A stretch of 56,375 bases of DNA from Kitasatospora aureofaciens (GTDB lineage Bacteria; Actinomycetota; Actinomycetes; Streptomycetales; Streptomycetaceae), in the NCBI RefSeq assembly GCF_019192735.1, contig NZ_JAHTKP010000049.1:1-56375 (forward strand), written 5' to 3'. The position numbers and the translations under genes were made by a program. Under the pieces are notes generated by a model that was not told the DNA's origin, ran no database searches, and saw only the letters and a list, made by a program, of their open reading frames with translations. Below are positions 14,906-22,254 of this stretch, in pieces (within the stretch, counting starts at the first letter, position 1; each line of letters starts with the position of its first letter).

Positions 14906-15460
14906 CTACCGGACCGCCTCCAGGACCTCGCCGCAGCCCAGGGCCTCGGCGATCTCCTCCAGGGCGTCGCCCGGGACCGCGCCCTCGCCGCTGAGGGCGA
15001 GCAGCTCGTCCGAGGGCAGGCCGAACTCGGTGAGCAGGTGGGAGTCGCCGAGCGGGCCGACCGGGACGCCGCCGTGCGGGGCCGTGTCCTCGGCGGCCTC
15101 CTCGTCCAGGTCCTCGGCCTCCTCGCTGTCCTCCAGCTCCACCACCAGATGGTCGAGGTCGCCGAACTCGCTCTCGCCCGCCTGGTCGACCAGCTCGTCG
15201 GTGAGGACGGAGCCGTACGAGCTACGGGCGGCGGCGGCGCCGTCCGACACGAAGATCCGCGGATCCTCCTCGCCGTCCACCCGGACGATGGCGAACCAGG
15301 CGTCCTCCTGTTCGATGAAGATCAGGACGCTGTCGTCGTCCTGCGCGGCGTCGCGAGCCAGGTCCGTCAGATCGGCCAGGGTTTCGACGTCGTCGAGCTC
15401 CGTCTCGCTCACATCCCACCCGTCCTCGGTGCGAGCAAGCACTGCAGCGAAGTACGCCAC
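14906..15460 (-). CDS. tRNA adenosine deaminase-associated protein
   Basis: This 184-residue acidic protein begins VAYFAAVLARTEDGWDVSETELDDVETL, the opening of a conserved actinobacterial protein nearly always found beside tadA. The middle is very acidic (DLDHLVVELEDSEEAEDLDEEAAEDT). GTG at 15460 is preferred because GGGAG lies 7 nt upstream and it matches the family start. An ATG 21 nt earlier is in frame. Function is not known. The fixed position next to tadA implies a link with tRNA editing or its control. Confidence 0.85.
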   Translation of the reverse strand: MAYFAAVLARTEDGWDVSETELDDVETLADLTDLARDAAQDDDSVLIFIEQEDAWFAIVRVDGEEDPRIFVSDGAAAARSSYGSVLTDELVDQAGESEFGDLDHLVVELEDSEEAEDLDEEAAEDTAPHGGVPVGPLGDSHLLTEFGLPSDELLALSGEGAVPGDALEEIAEALGCGEVLEAVR

Positions 15461-15727
15461 CAGGGACACTCCCAAGATCATCGGTCTCGGCTGTCGGCGC
15501 GCAGGGCGACGCGAACATCTGGCCGCCCCCGCGCCAGAGGCGGTCCGCTGTTCGGACCGTCCCATCGGAATCGTGACAGAAAGCCCGCCCTTCCGGGGGG
15601 TGTTCGGCAGCGCGTCTTTGCAGGTCGTGTCGGAAGGGTTGGCCGGCGGCCGGTGCGGCGCCGCCGGGACGGTCCGAAGCCCGTCGAATGACGGGCGGAC
15701 GTCCACCGGAGTCGCGTCGGAGCCGTC

Positions 15728-15964
15728 TCAGATCCGGAACGTTCGCATCCGCATGGCCTCACGCATCCGACGCTCCTTGGTCCGCCGGGGTTGGACCCGC
15801 TCGCGCAGCTCGCGCGCCTCGGCGAGTTCGCGGAGGAAGACGGCCCGCCGCTTGCGGCGTTCCGCCTCGGTCTCCGGGGGGTCCTGGGGCGGGCCCGGGC
15901 GGCTGCCCGACGGGCCCCTGGGCGCCTCCGCCGAGCCGTCCCCGGCCTTCGGGTTGCTCGTCAT
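15728..15964 (-). CDS. Small basic protein with conserved C-terminal tail, function unknown
   Basis: About 78 residues: a disordered Gly/Pro/Ser N-terminal part, then a highly charged helix ETEAERRKRRAVFLRELAEARELRERV and a basic end REAMRMRTFRI. The helical half looks like a real, evolutionarily constrained protein rather than a shadow frame. The start is unclear. ATG 15964 or ATG 15976 are both possible, and neither has a good ribosome site. No domain recognised. The basic helix could bind nucleic acid or ribosome surfaces, which is speculation. Confidence 0.6.
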   Translation of the reverse strand: MTSNPKAGDGSAEAPRGPSGSRPGPPQDPPETEAERRKRRAVFLRELAEARELRERVQPRRTKERRMREAMRMRTFRI

Positions 15965-16148
15965 AAGAGGTGACATTCCCAGAACGGTCCGGTTGATACC
16001 ACAGCGGCCGCTTCCGTCCGGCCATTCGCGGTACGTCACGGCGTGTCACGCCGGAGTGAGCCCGGCCGGGCCCCGGTACGCCGCTCCGACCGCGCGGCGG
16101 GCCCGCGGCGAGTCGTACAGGCGTCCAGGACCGGGCTAACCTCGGTAC

Positions 16149-16784
16149 ATGCGTCTCCACGTCGTCGACCACCCCCTGGTCGCCCACAAGCTCTCCACCC
16201 TGCGCGACGAGCGCACCGACTCGCCGACCTTCCGTCGCCTTACCGACGAGCTGGTGACCCTCCTCGCCTACGAGGCCACCCGGGACGTCCGCACCGACGA
16301 GGTGGAGATCACCACGCCCGTGGCGGTCACCATCGGCACCCGACTGAGCTACCCGCGCCCGCTGGTGGTGCCGATCCTGCGGGCCGGCCTCGGCATGCTG
16401 GACGGGATGACCCGCCTGCTGCCGACCGCCGAGGTGGGCTTCCTCGGCATGGTGCGCAACGAGGAGACCCTGGAGGCCTCCACCTACGCCACCCGGATGC
16501 CGGACGACCTCTCCGGCCGCCAGGTCTACGTGCTCGACCCGATGCTGGCCACCGGCGGCACCCTGGTCGCGGCGATCAAGATGCTGATCGAGCGCGGCGC
16601 CACCGACGTCACCGCCGTGGTGCTGCTGGCCGCGCCCGAGGGCGTCGAGGTGATGAAGCGCGAGCTGGCCGACCTGCCGGTCACCGTGGTCACCGCCGCC
16701 CTGGACGAGCGGCTCAACGCGAACGGCTACATCGTCCCCGGCCTCGGCGACGCGGGCGACCGCCTGTACGGCACCGCCGGCTGA
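16149..16784 (+). CDS. upp: Uracil phosphoribosyltransferase
   Basis: This 211-residue protein salvages uracil with PRPP to UMP. It has MRLHVVDHPLVAHKLSTLRD at the start, VPILRAGLGMLDGM, the PRPP-binding loop VYVLDPMLATGGTLVAAI (about residues 123-140), and the uracil-binding end ERLNANGYIVPGLGDAGDRLYGT. The length is normal for the family. There is no Shine-Dalgarno. A TAACCT -10 element lies about 7 nt before the ATG, so the mRNA is probably leaderless. A strong terminator follows. Confidence 0.97.
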   Translation: MRLHVVDHPLVAHKLSTLRDERTDSPTFRRLTDELVTLLAYEATRDVRTDEVEITTPVAVTIGTRLSYPRPLVVPILRAGLGMLDGMTRLLPTAEVGFLGMVRNEETLEASTYATRMPDDLSGRQVYVLDPMLATGGTLVAAIKMLIERGATDVTAVVLLAAPEGVEVMKRELADLPVTVVTAALDERLNANGYIVPGLGDAGDRLYGTAG

Positions 16785-16804
16785 GCCACCTCCCCCGAAC
16801 GGCC

Positions 16805-16840
16805 GAGAGCCCCCCGGCGCACTGCCGGGGGGCTCTCTTT
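16805..16840. terminator. Bidirectional Rho-independent terminator between upp and the LytR_C gene
   Basis: A perfect 14-bp stem GAGAGCCCCCCGGC / GCCGGGGGGCTCTC with a 5-nt loop is followed on the plus strand by TTTGCGTTCTTTC. It sits between convergent genes. Confidence 0.88.
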
Positions 16841-16881
16841 GCGTTCTTTCTGCCTCCGCACTCTCCGGCTGCGCGCCGGGC

Positions 16882-17571
16882 TCAGCAGCTGCCGGTGGCG
16901 CTCGGGGTGGGGGAGGGCTTGGTGGCCAGGGCGAGGGCGGCGGCCGCCTGGGTCTCGTCCAGCAGCGCGTTGTAGCTGTCGCCGATGACGAAGTCCACGC
17001 TGGTGTCGGTCCGGGCGTCGGCGGTGGCGGTGGCTCCGGCGATCTGGGAGCCCACCAGGGTGGACGCGCCGGCGCCGGCCGGGCCGGCGATCACCTGGGC
17101 GGTGCCGGGCACCTTCTTGTCCAGCTCGGCCGGGGCGTTGCCGACCTTGCCGATGGTGAAGCCGCGCTTCTTGAGTTCCTCGGCGGTCCGCCCGGCCAGG
17201 CCGGCCTTGGTGGTGGCGTTGTAGACGTTCACCGTGATGGCGGCCGGCTGCGGGATCGCGTGCGGGTCGCCCTGGGCGGCCGCGGGGGCGCCGGAGGCGC
17301 CGGGCGCGCCCGGCGAGGCGCCCGGGGTGGGGGCGGCCAGCGCCTTGCCGGACGGGGTCGCGCAGGCCTGGGCGGTGCTGTTCCTGTTCTTGCCGGTGAA
17401 GATGTCGTAGAGCTGCACGCCGCCGAGACCGATCAGGGCCAGGGCGAGCAGTGCCGCGAGGCCGGCGATCACCTTGCGGCTCTTCTTCGGCGGCCGGCCG
17501 AGGCGCGGATAGGCGTTGCCGGTGATGCGGTACTGCTTCCCCTTGAGGCCTTGGGGAGTCAACATGCTCAC
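16882..17571 (-). CDS. LytR C-terminal domain membrane-anchored protein
   Basis: This 229-residue protein has a short basic cytoplasmic N-terminus and one membrane segment (about residues 34-53, VIAGLAALLALALIGLGGVQ). An Ala/Pro/Gly linker follows, then a LytR_C domain starting ITVNVYNATTKAGLAGRTAEELKKRGF (about residue 112). The domain is found at the end of LytR-CpsA-Psr cell-wall ligases and also alone, as here, so this protein may bind the cell wall or an LCP enzyme without being catalytic. The GTG start at 17571 is 7 nt after GAGGGGGAG. The C-terminus carries a free Cys. Confidence 0.85.
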   Translation of the reverse strand: MSMLTPQGLKGKQYRITGNAYPRLGRPPKKSRKVIAGLAALLALALIGLGGVQLYDIFTGKNRNSTAQACATPSGKALAAPTPGASPGAPGASGAPAAAQGDPHAIPQPAAITVNVYNATTKAGLAGRTAEELKKRGFTIGKVGNAPAELDKKVPGTAQVIAGPAGAGASTLVGSQIAGATATADARTDTSVDFVIGDSYNALLDETQAAAALALATKPSPTPSATGSC

Positions 17572-17777
17572 GGTTTGTCTCCCCCTCGTGCCAGGGCGGG
17601 GTCGGGATGACGACGGGTCGGCCGGCGATGGGCGGATCCCCAGGTCGCGGCCGTAGTCAGCAGATTAGTGCCGGATGCCTGTGAAGGTACTAAAGGATCA
17701 TCATCTGGCGTATCTCGGTACCCGAAAGGAGGTACCCGGAGCTGTCCCCGGGACCCGCGGGTGCCCGGGTACGACGG

Positions 17778-17811
17778 GACCGCCCTCCGCCGGGTCGGCG
17801 AGGGGGCGGTC
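17778..17811 (-). terminator. Probable hairpin terminator after the VapB-annotated gene
   Basis: An imperfect inverted repeat (GACCGCCCTCCGCC against GGCGAGGGGGCGGTC) lies 24 nt past the minus-strand stop at 17835. It has no U-run. Confidence 0.45.
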
Positions 17812-17834
17812 CGGAAGAGGGCGGACGGCGTCCG

Positions 17835-18131
17835 TCACTCCACTTCGAGGACACGGGCGTGCAGCACCTGGCGCTGCTGCAGCGCGGCTCTGACGGCCCG
17901 GTGCAGCCCGTCCTCCAGGTAGAGGTCGCCGTGCCACTTCACCACGTGGGCGAAGAGGTCCCCGTAGAAGGTCGAGTCCTCGGCCAGCAGGGTTTCGAGA
18001 TCGAGTTGTCCCTTGGTGGTCACCAGCTGGTCGAGCCGCACCGGGCGTGGGGCGACGTCAGCCCACTGGCGGGTGCTGGTCCGGCCGTGATCCGGGTACG
18101 GCCGCCCGTTGCCGATGCGCTTGAAGATCAC
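17835..18131 (-). CDS. Conserved 98-residue actinobacterial protein (often labelled VapB-like antitoxin)
   Basis: The protein begins MIFKRIGNGRPYPDHGR and ends ALQQRQVLHARVLEVE. The sequence between (RPVRLDQLVTTKGQLDLETLLAEDSTFYGDLFAHVVKW) is known to me as highly conserved in Streptomyces. Databases sometimes call it a VapB family antitoxin, but no toxin gene is adjacent and no ribbon-helix-helix or AbrB motif is evident, so I treat that label with caution. The GTG start lacks a ribosome site. TAGGCT about 8 nt upstream fits a leaderless message. Confidence 0.8.
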   Translation of the reverse strand: MIFKRIGNGRPYPDHGRTSTRQWADVAPRPVRLDQLVTTKGQLDLETLLAEDSTFYGDLFAHVVKWHGDLYLEDGLHRAVRAALQQRQVLHARVLEVE

Positions 18132-18320
18132 ACGGAAAGCCTACCGTTCGGATGGCGGATGGCGCAGCAGCCGCGACGCCGCCACGCGTGCCGGTGTGAA
18201 CTGCGGGTGGACGATTGCGGCTGTTTGATGGGAAATGTCGCGAACATCGCCCCCGACTCCGATCGCCTTCTGCCCGTTTGGCGCTGCCCGATCCCGCTCT
18301 GCCCGATCCCGCTCTGCCCG

Positions 18321-18428
18321 GCCGAGCCCGCGCCGGCGCCCGTCCCGGAGTCGGCGCGTTCGGCGGGCAAGCAGCTCGGGCAGGAGATCTCGCGGAGTCT
18401 GTTCGGGACGTCGAAGCGGCGGCGGTAG
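18321..18428 (+). pseudogene. Possible C-terminal remnant of a HerA-like (DUF853) helicase
   Basis: A plus-strand frame ends with AEPAPAPVPESARSAGKQLGQEISRSLFGTSKRRR and a TAG stop. It resembles the Ala/Pro linker plus amphipathic basic end of actinobacterial HerA-type helicases, which I recall near this neighbourhood in other streptomycetes. Upstream the frame dissolves into low-complexity repeats (CGCTCTGCCCGATCC twice, about 18288-18317) with no helicase motifs. It is offered as a tentative gene scar, not a functional gene. Confidence 0.3.
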
Positions 18429-18431
18429 CCG

Positions 18432-19598
18432 CTACGTTGCGAGCGCGGCGCCGATCCGGTCCAGCGATGAGAGCCGCATCAGGCCGTAGTTGTAGAACTC
18501 GACCTCGGGGACACCCAGTTCGCGCAGGACGGTGATCTTGGCGGCGAGGTTCTCCGGGCCGTCGCAGTCCGAGGCCATCGGGCGCAGGATCACCGCCATG
18601 TCCTGCGGGCGGACGCCGTGCAGGGCGAAGGCGGCGATCTTCTCCCGGACCGCCTCCGGGGTCTTCGCGTAGCCGAACGTCTCGATCCGGTCGGCCGCCT
18701 TCGCGAGGGCGGGCAGGTCGATCCCGGACAGCCAGCCCTTGCCGGGGCCGCCGCCGTCCATGAAGCTCAGCCGCATGCCGTGGCGGCGGGCCTCCTCGGA
18801 CAGGTCGGCGGCGAGCGAGGTGACCGTGGCGGAGGAGGCGTCCACGTAGGCGGCCAGGGACCCGCCCGCGAGTTCGTCCAGGGCGGCGGGCTCGGCGGCG
18901 GCCGTCTCGTCGGCGAGGCGGCGGCGAAGCTCGGTGCGTACGGCCTCGGCCACGTCGTCGGCCGGGACGCCCGCGTCGGCGGCGGCCGTGCGGCAGTGCG
19001 TGCAGAAGCAGATGCCGAGCAGGGCCTCGGCGGCCGGGCCCAGCTCCTCGAAGTAGCGCTCGTGGTGGTAGCCGTGGCGCAGCCCGTGGAAGTGCAGCGA
19101 CTCGGCCCGGATCGCGTCGACGCCGTAGCGGGCCAGCTCGGTGACCAGCGTCCGGGCGTACTCGCGGACCTCCGGGTGGGCCGGGCACAGCTCGGTGCGG
19201 TGGCGGTCGCCGAAGGCGTTGGCCGGGGCGCAGTCGGGGTGGGCGAAGCCGAGCCGGTCGTTGTGGCAGAAGACCGTCCAGGCGTGCAGCTTCAGTCCGC
19301 GGCGGCGCGCCTCGGCGGCGGCCTCGGCGAAGGGGTCGCGGTCGCCGATCGCGGTGGACGGGACGGGGGCGAGGCGGCGGTCCTGCCAGCGGGCCGGGTC
19401 GGGGCGGAAGTACGCGGCACCCGGCTCCAGGTACTGGATCACCCGGCGGGGGTTGTGCGGGAAGACGTCCCGGGCCTCGTGGTAGACGGAGGCGAGGGTG
19501 ACGCCGCCGACCCCGGCGCGGTCGGTGAGGTTGCCGAAGAAGGTGTCGGGGCCCTCGTCGAGCAGGTCGGTGGCGAAGGCGAGGACGGACGACTCCAC
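18432..19598 (-). CDS. Hypothetical protein, TIM-barrel glycosidase-like fold
   Basis: This 388-residue protein has a GTG start 9 nt after CCGGAG. Regularly spaced segments LKLHAWTVFCHNDRLG, ELCPAHPEVREYARTLVTELARYGVDAIRAESLHFHG, GICFCTHCRTAAADAG, MRLSFMDGGGPGKGW and VPEVEFYNYGLM look like the strand-helix units of an (alpha/beta)8 barrel. They resemble uncharacterised glycoside-hydrolase-like proteins. The CFCTHC segment (about residue 192-197) could bind metal. The acid in RAESLHFHG is a candidate catalytic residue. There is no signal peptide, so it is probably cytoplasmic. I cannot name a substrate. Confidence 0.75.
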   Translation of the reverse strand: MESSVLAFATDLLDEGPDTFFGNLTDRAGVGGVTLASVYHEARDVFPHNPRRVIQYLEPGAAYFRPDPARWQDRRLAPVPSTAIGDRDPFAEAAAEARRRGLKLHAWTVFCHNDRLGFAHPDCAPANAFGDRHRTELCPAHPEVREYARTLVTELARYGVDAIRAESLHFHGLRHGYHHERYFEELGPAAEALLGICFCTHCRTAAADAGVPADDVAEAVRTELRRRLADETAAAEPAALDELAGGSLAAYVDASSATVTSLAADLSEEARRHGMRLSFMDGGGPGKGWLSGIDLPALAKAADRIETFGYAKTPEAVREKIAAFALHGVRPQDMAVILRPMASDCDGPENLAAKITVLRELGVPEVEFYNYGLMRLSSLDRIGAALAT

Positions 19599-19683
19599 GG
19601 TGCGGCTCCGGAGCAGGGGGCGGGTGCGCTGCTCACGCTAGCCGGAGGGGCAGGATTGGTCTATACCTGATAGCCCGGGCGGC

Positions 19684-20373
19684 TCACAGGCCCAGGTCGT
19701 CCAGCTGCTTGAGCAGGGCGGCGTTGGGGCTGGTGCCCTCGGTGCTGTTCACGGTGGTGTTCGCGGCGGTCTTCGCGGGCGCGGCGGATGCGGGCTCCGG
19801 GGCGCGGTTGCGGAGCAGCCAGGCGGCGGCCAGGCCGCCGATCAGCCCGCCCAGGTGGCCCAGCCAGCTGACGCCCTCGGCGACCGGCAGCACGCCCAGC
19901 AGGAGGTAGGAGTAGAGCGCGGCGATGACGATGCCGATGGCGGCGTCCAGCAGGTTGCGGTCGAGGATCCCGCGCAGCACCACGTAGCCGAAGTACCCGT
20001 AGACCATGCCGCTCGCGCCCGCCGTCACTGCCTCCGGGCGCTCCAGCAGCCAGACCGTCAGGCCGCCGGCCACCGTGATCAGCAGGCTGGCCAGCAGGAA
20101 CTTCCTCATGCCCCGGTAGGCCGCGACGAAGCCGAACGCGAACAGCGGCCAGGAGTTGGCCTCGATGTGGTCCCAGCCGAAGTGCAGGAACGGCATGGTG
20201 AACATCTCGGGCAGCTCGTCGATCCGCCCCGAGCGCAGCCCGTAGTCGTAGGAGAGGCGGTAGTCGTCCAGCCAGTTGACCACCTGGACCGCCCAGATGA
20301 CGGTCAGGAAGCCGAGCATCGTGAACAGCGCGCGGCGGGAATCGGCGAGCAGGCGGGCGAGGTTGGAGGCCAT
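19684..20373 (-). CDS. Rhomboid family intramembrane serine protease
   Basis: This 229-residue protein has about six membrane segments. The catalytic serine lies in TAGASGMVYGYFGYV (GxSG, about residue 115) and the catalytic histidine in WLGHLGGLIGGLAAAWLL (about residue 173). It cleaves membrane proteins within the bilayer. The last 40 residues are a cytoplasmic Ala/Thr-rich tail. ATG 20373 has no ribosome site. TACAGT lies about 7 nt upstream, so translation is probably leaderless. The classical WR motif of loop 1 is not evident. Confidence 0.9.
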   Translation of the reverse strand: MASNLARLLADSRRALFTMLGFLTVIWAVQVVNWLDDYRLSYDYGLRSGRIDELPEMFTMPFLHFGWDHIEANSWPLFAFGFVAAYRGMRKFLLASLLITVAGGLTVWLLERPEAVTAGASGMVYGYFGYVVLRGILDRNLLDAAIGIVIAALYSYLLLGVLPVAEGVSWLGHLGGLIGGLAAAWLLRNRAPEPASAAPAKTAANTTVNSTEGTSPNAALLKQLDDLGL

Positions 20374-20476
20374 GACCCGACTGTAGGGGCCACGGAATCG
20401 GACGTGCACCCCGTTACAGTGAATCGTGTCATTCAGTCCGAGGCCGTCCCCAGGCCCGTTGAGAGGTGACCACCGC

Positions 20477-20557
20477 ATGAGCGAGCGAAGCGAGCGAATC
20501 ATCAAGAGGCGCGTGTGGGCGAATGCCCTCGCCGAGCGCAGCGAGGTGGGCGCATGA
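20477..20557 (+). CDS. 26-residue leader peptide overlapping the PEBP gene start
   Basis: This short gene encodes MSERSERIIKRRVWANALAERSEVGA. It has a convincing ribosome site (AGAGGTGA, about 9 nt before ATG). Its TGA overlaps the ATG of the next gene (ATGA at 20554-20557), the standard signature of translational coupling. The DNA contains the repeated element GCGAGCGAAGCGAGCG. It may serve only to load ribosomes onto the next gene. Serine- and arginine-rich content does not suggest an enzyme. Confidence 0.55.
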   Translation: MSERSERIIKRRVWANALAERSEVGA

Positions 20558-21072
20558 GTGTTCGCGCGCCGCTGCCGTACGAGTTCCTGCCGAAGGTGCC
20601 GTCCTTCCCGCTGACCAGCGAGGACATCACCGAAGGCGGCACGCTGGCCAAGGAGTTCATCCACGGCGGCGGCAACCTCTCGCCGCAGCTGGCCTGGTCG
20701 GGCCTCCCCGAAGGCACCCGCGGCATCGCCGTCACCTGCTACGACCCGGACGCGCCGACCGCCTCCGGCTGGTGGCACTGGCTCGCCCTCAACCTGCCCG
20801 CCGACACCACCTCCCTGCCGCGCGGAGCCGGATCCTCGGACGCCGCCCTGCCCGGCGCGGCCTCCTTCCACGGCCGCAACGACTTCCCGGGCAACAAGTA
20901 CGACGGCGCCGCCCCGCCGCCCGGTGCCCCGCACCGGTACGTCTTCGCCGTCCACGCACTCGACATCGAGAAGCTGCACGTCTCCGCCGACACCCCGCCG
21001 GCCCAGGTCGGCTTCCACCTCACCTTCCACACCCTCGGCCGGGCCCTGCTCACCGCCGAGTACGGGGTCTGA
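20554..21072 (+). CDS. YbhB/YbcL-type Raf kinase inhibitor-like (PEBP) protein
   Basis: This 172-residue protein has the PEBP core. SPQLAWSGLPEGTRGIAVTCYDPDAP (ligand-pocket Asp-Pro-Asp, about residue 68), WWHWLALNLPADTTSLPRGAG, FHGRNDFPGNKYDGAAPPPGAPHRYVF (His-Arg of the signature) and ALDIEKLHV are in the family order. Bacterial members bind small anionic ligands. Their role is unclear. ATG 20554 overlaps the stop of the 26-residue leader and is also preceded by GAGGTGGG. Confidence 0.92.
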   Translation: MSVRAPLPYEFLPKVPSFPLTSEDITEGGTLAKEFIHGGGNLSPQLAWSGLPEGTRGIAVTCYDPDAPTASGWWHWLALNLPADTTSLPRGAGSSDAALPGAASFHGRNDFPGNKYDGAAPPPGAPHRYVFAVHALDIEKLHVSADTPPAQVGFHLTFHTLGRALLTAEYGV

Positions 21073-21088
21073 GGCCCTGCCCTCCTCA

Positions 21089-21118
21089 CCGGTCGGGGCC
21101 ACCCGCGGCCCCGGCCGG
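21089..21118. terminator. Hairpin terminator between convergent PEBP and WYL genes
   Basis: A 12-bp stem CCGGTCGGGGCC / GGCCCCGGCCGG has one U-G pair on plus-strand RNA and a 6-nt loop. It lies 16 nt after the PEBP stop and only 8 nt past the WYL stop on the other strand. Confidence 0.65.
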
Positions 21119-21126
21119 TCGCCGGC

Positions 21127-22095
21127 TCAACCCGCCCGGTCGGCGGCGCGGTTGGCGCGGGCGGCGAGGGTGCGCAGGTGGGTGATCAGCTCGGGGGGCT
21201 CGTGCACCTCGAACTCGCAGTCGAGGAGCAGCAGTCCGGTCGCCAGCCACCGCAGCGAGTCCGCGTGGGAGCGGAGCAGGCAGCTCTCGTCGTCGATCGG
21301 CTCGACCTGGTACTGCCCGGTCCAGGGCATCCAGGTCTCGACCTCGGCGGCGGGGCGGTGCACGGTGGCGACCATGGTGTGCGTCGGTGACCGGGGGCGC
21401 AGCTTGCTCGCCACGTACATGGCGGCGTCCTCGGCGGGGAGGGGGCGGGGGGTGAAGCGGGCGCCGGTGGCGAAGGGCTTGCTGAGGCGGTCGACGCGGA
21501 AGAGCCGCCAGTCGTCCCGGTCCAGGTCGTAGCCGACCAGGTACCAGCGGCGGCCGGCCGAGACGAGGCGCTCGGGCTCGACGTGGCGGCGGGTCTCGGC
21601 GCCGTCGCGGGCCCGGTAGGCGAAGCGCAGGCGCTCGTGGTTGGTGACGGCGCCGGCGAGCACGGTGAGGTCGTCCGGGTCGACGGTCGGGCCGTCCCCG
21701 CTGAGCAGCGGCAGGGTGGCCGTGTTGAGTGCGCCCACCCGGTGGCGCAGCCGGCCGGGCAGCACCTGGAGCAGTTTGCCGAGCGCCCGGACGGACGCCT
21801 CCTCGATGCCGACCACCGCGTGCCCGGCCGCCGCCCGCAGCCCGACCGCGATGGCGACCGCCTCCTCGTCGTCCAGCAGCAGCGGCGGCATCGCCGTCCC
21901 GGCGACCAGCCGGTAGCCGCCGACCGCGCCCATGGTCGCCTGCACCGGGTAGCCGAGGTCCCGCAGCCGGTCGATGTCGCGCCGGATCGTCCGGGGGCTG
22001 ACGCCGAGCCGCTCGGCCAGTTCGCTGCCGGGCCACTCGCGCGGCGCCTGGAGGAGGGACAGCAGGTTCAGCAGCCGGGCCGGGGTGTCGGTCAT
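21127..22095 (-). CDS. YafY-type HTH plus WYL domain transcriptional regulator
   Basis: This 322-residue protein has an N-terminal winged HTH (LLSLLQAPREWPGSELAERLGVSPRTIRRDIDRLRDLGYPV, about 10-50). The middle segment is VGGYRLVAGTAMPPLLLDDEEAVAIAVGL, and the WYL domain (about 145-230) contains RFAYRARDGAETRRHVEPERLVSAGRRWYLVGYDL. A WCX-like C-terminus follows. It probably binds the 159-nt region shared with the divergent exporter gene and controls it in response to a ligand sensed by WYL. The assigned ATG at 22095 has only a weak site; ILDG lies immediately upstream in frame. Confidence 0.9.
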   Translation of the reverse strand: MTDTPARLLNLLSLLQAPREWPGSELAERLGVSPRTIRRDIDRLRDLGYPVQATMGAVGGYRLVAGTAMPPLLLDDEEAVAIAVGLRAAAGHAVVGIEEASVRALGKLLQVLPGRLRHRVGALNTATLPLLSGDGPTVDPDDLTVLAGAVTNHERLRFAYRARDGAETRRHVEPERLVSAGRRWYLVGYDLDRDDWRLFRVDRLSKPFATGARFTPRPLPAEDAAMYVASKLRPRSPTHTMVATVHRPAAEVETWMPWTGQYQVEPIDDESCLLRSHADSLRWLATGLLLLDCEFEVHEPPELITHLRTLAARANRAADRAG

Positions 22096-22166
22096 GCCGT
22101 CCAGGATGCCGGAGAAGTGGGACAGGATCTGGCCTACATGCCCTCTACCGTCGCAGACGTGCCGAC

Positions 22167-22238
22167 GAGCGAGACGCGCAGGACGAGCGAGACGCGCAAA
22201 ACGAGCGGGATCCGCAGGACGAGCGGGATCCGCAGGAC
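22167..22238 (+). repeat. Four tandem 18-bp repeats just upstream of the exporter gene
   Basis: Units GAGCGAGACGCGCAGGAC, GAGCGAGACGCGCAAAAC and two identical GAGCGGGATCCGCAGGAC run without gaps, followed by the start of a fifth (GAACGAGGAG) that supplies the ribosome site. Since 18 is a multiple of three, the array stays in frame with the exporter and would add six-residue repeats (TSETRR, TSETRK, TSGIRR twice) if translation began at ATG 22138. Confidence 0.8.
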
Positions 22239-22254
22239 GAACGAGGAGCAAGTG

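Noticed and set aside
17835..18131. Toxin-antitoxin pair
   Set aside because: The VapB label has no adjacent toxin, and the protein shows no antitoxin DNA-binding motif.
22167..22238. CRISPR-like array
   Set aside because: Repeats are contiguous 18-mers without spacers and no cas gene is present.
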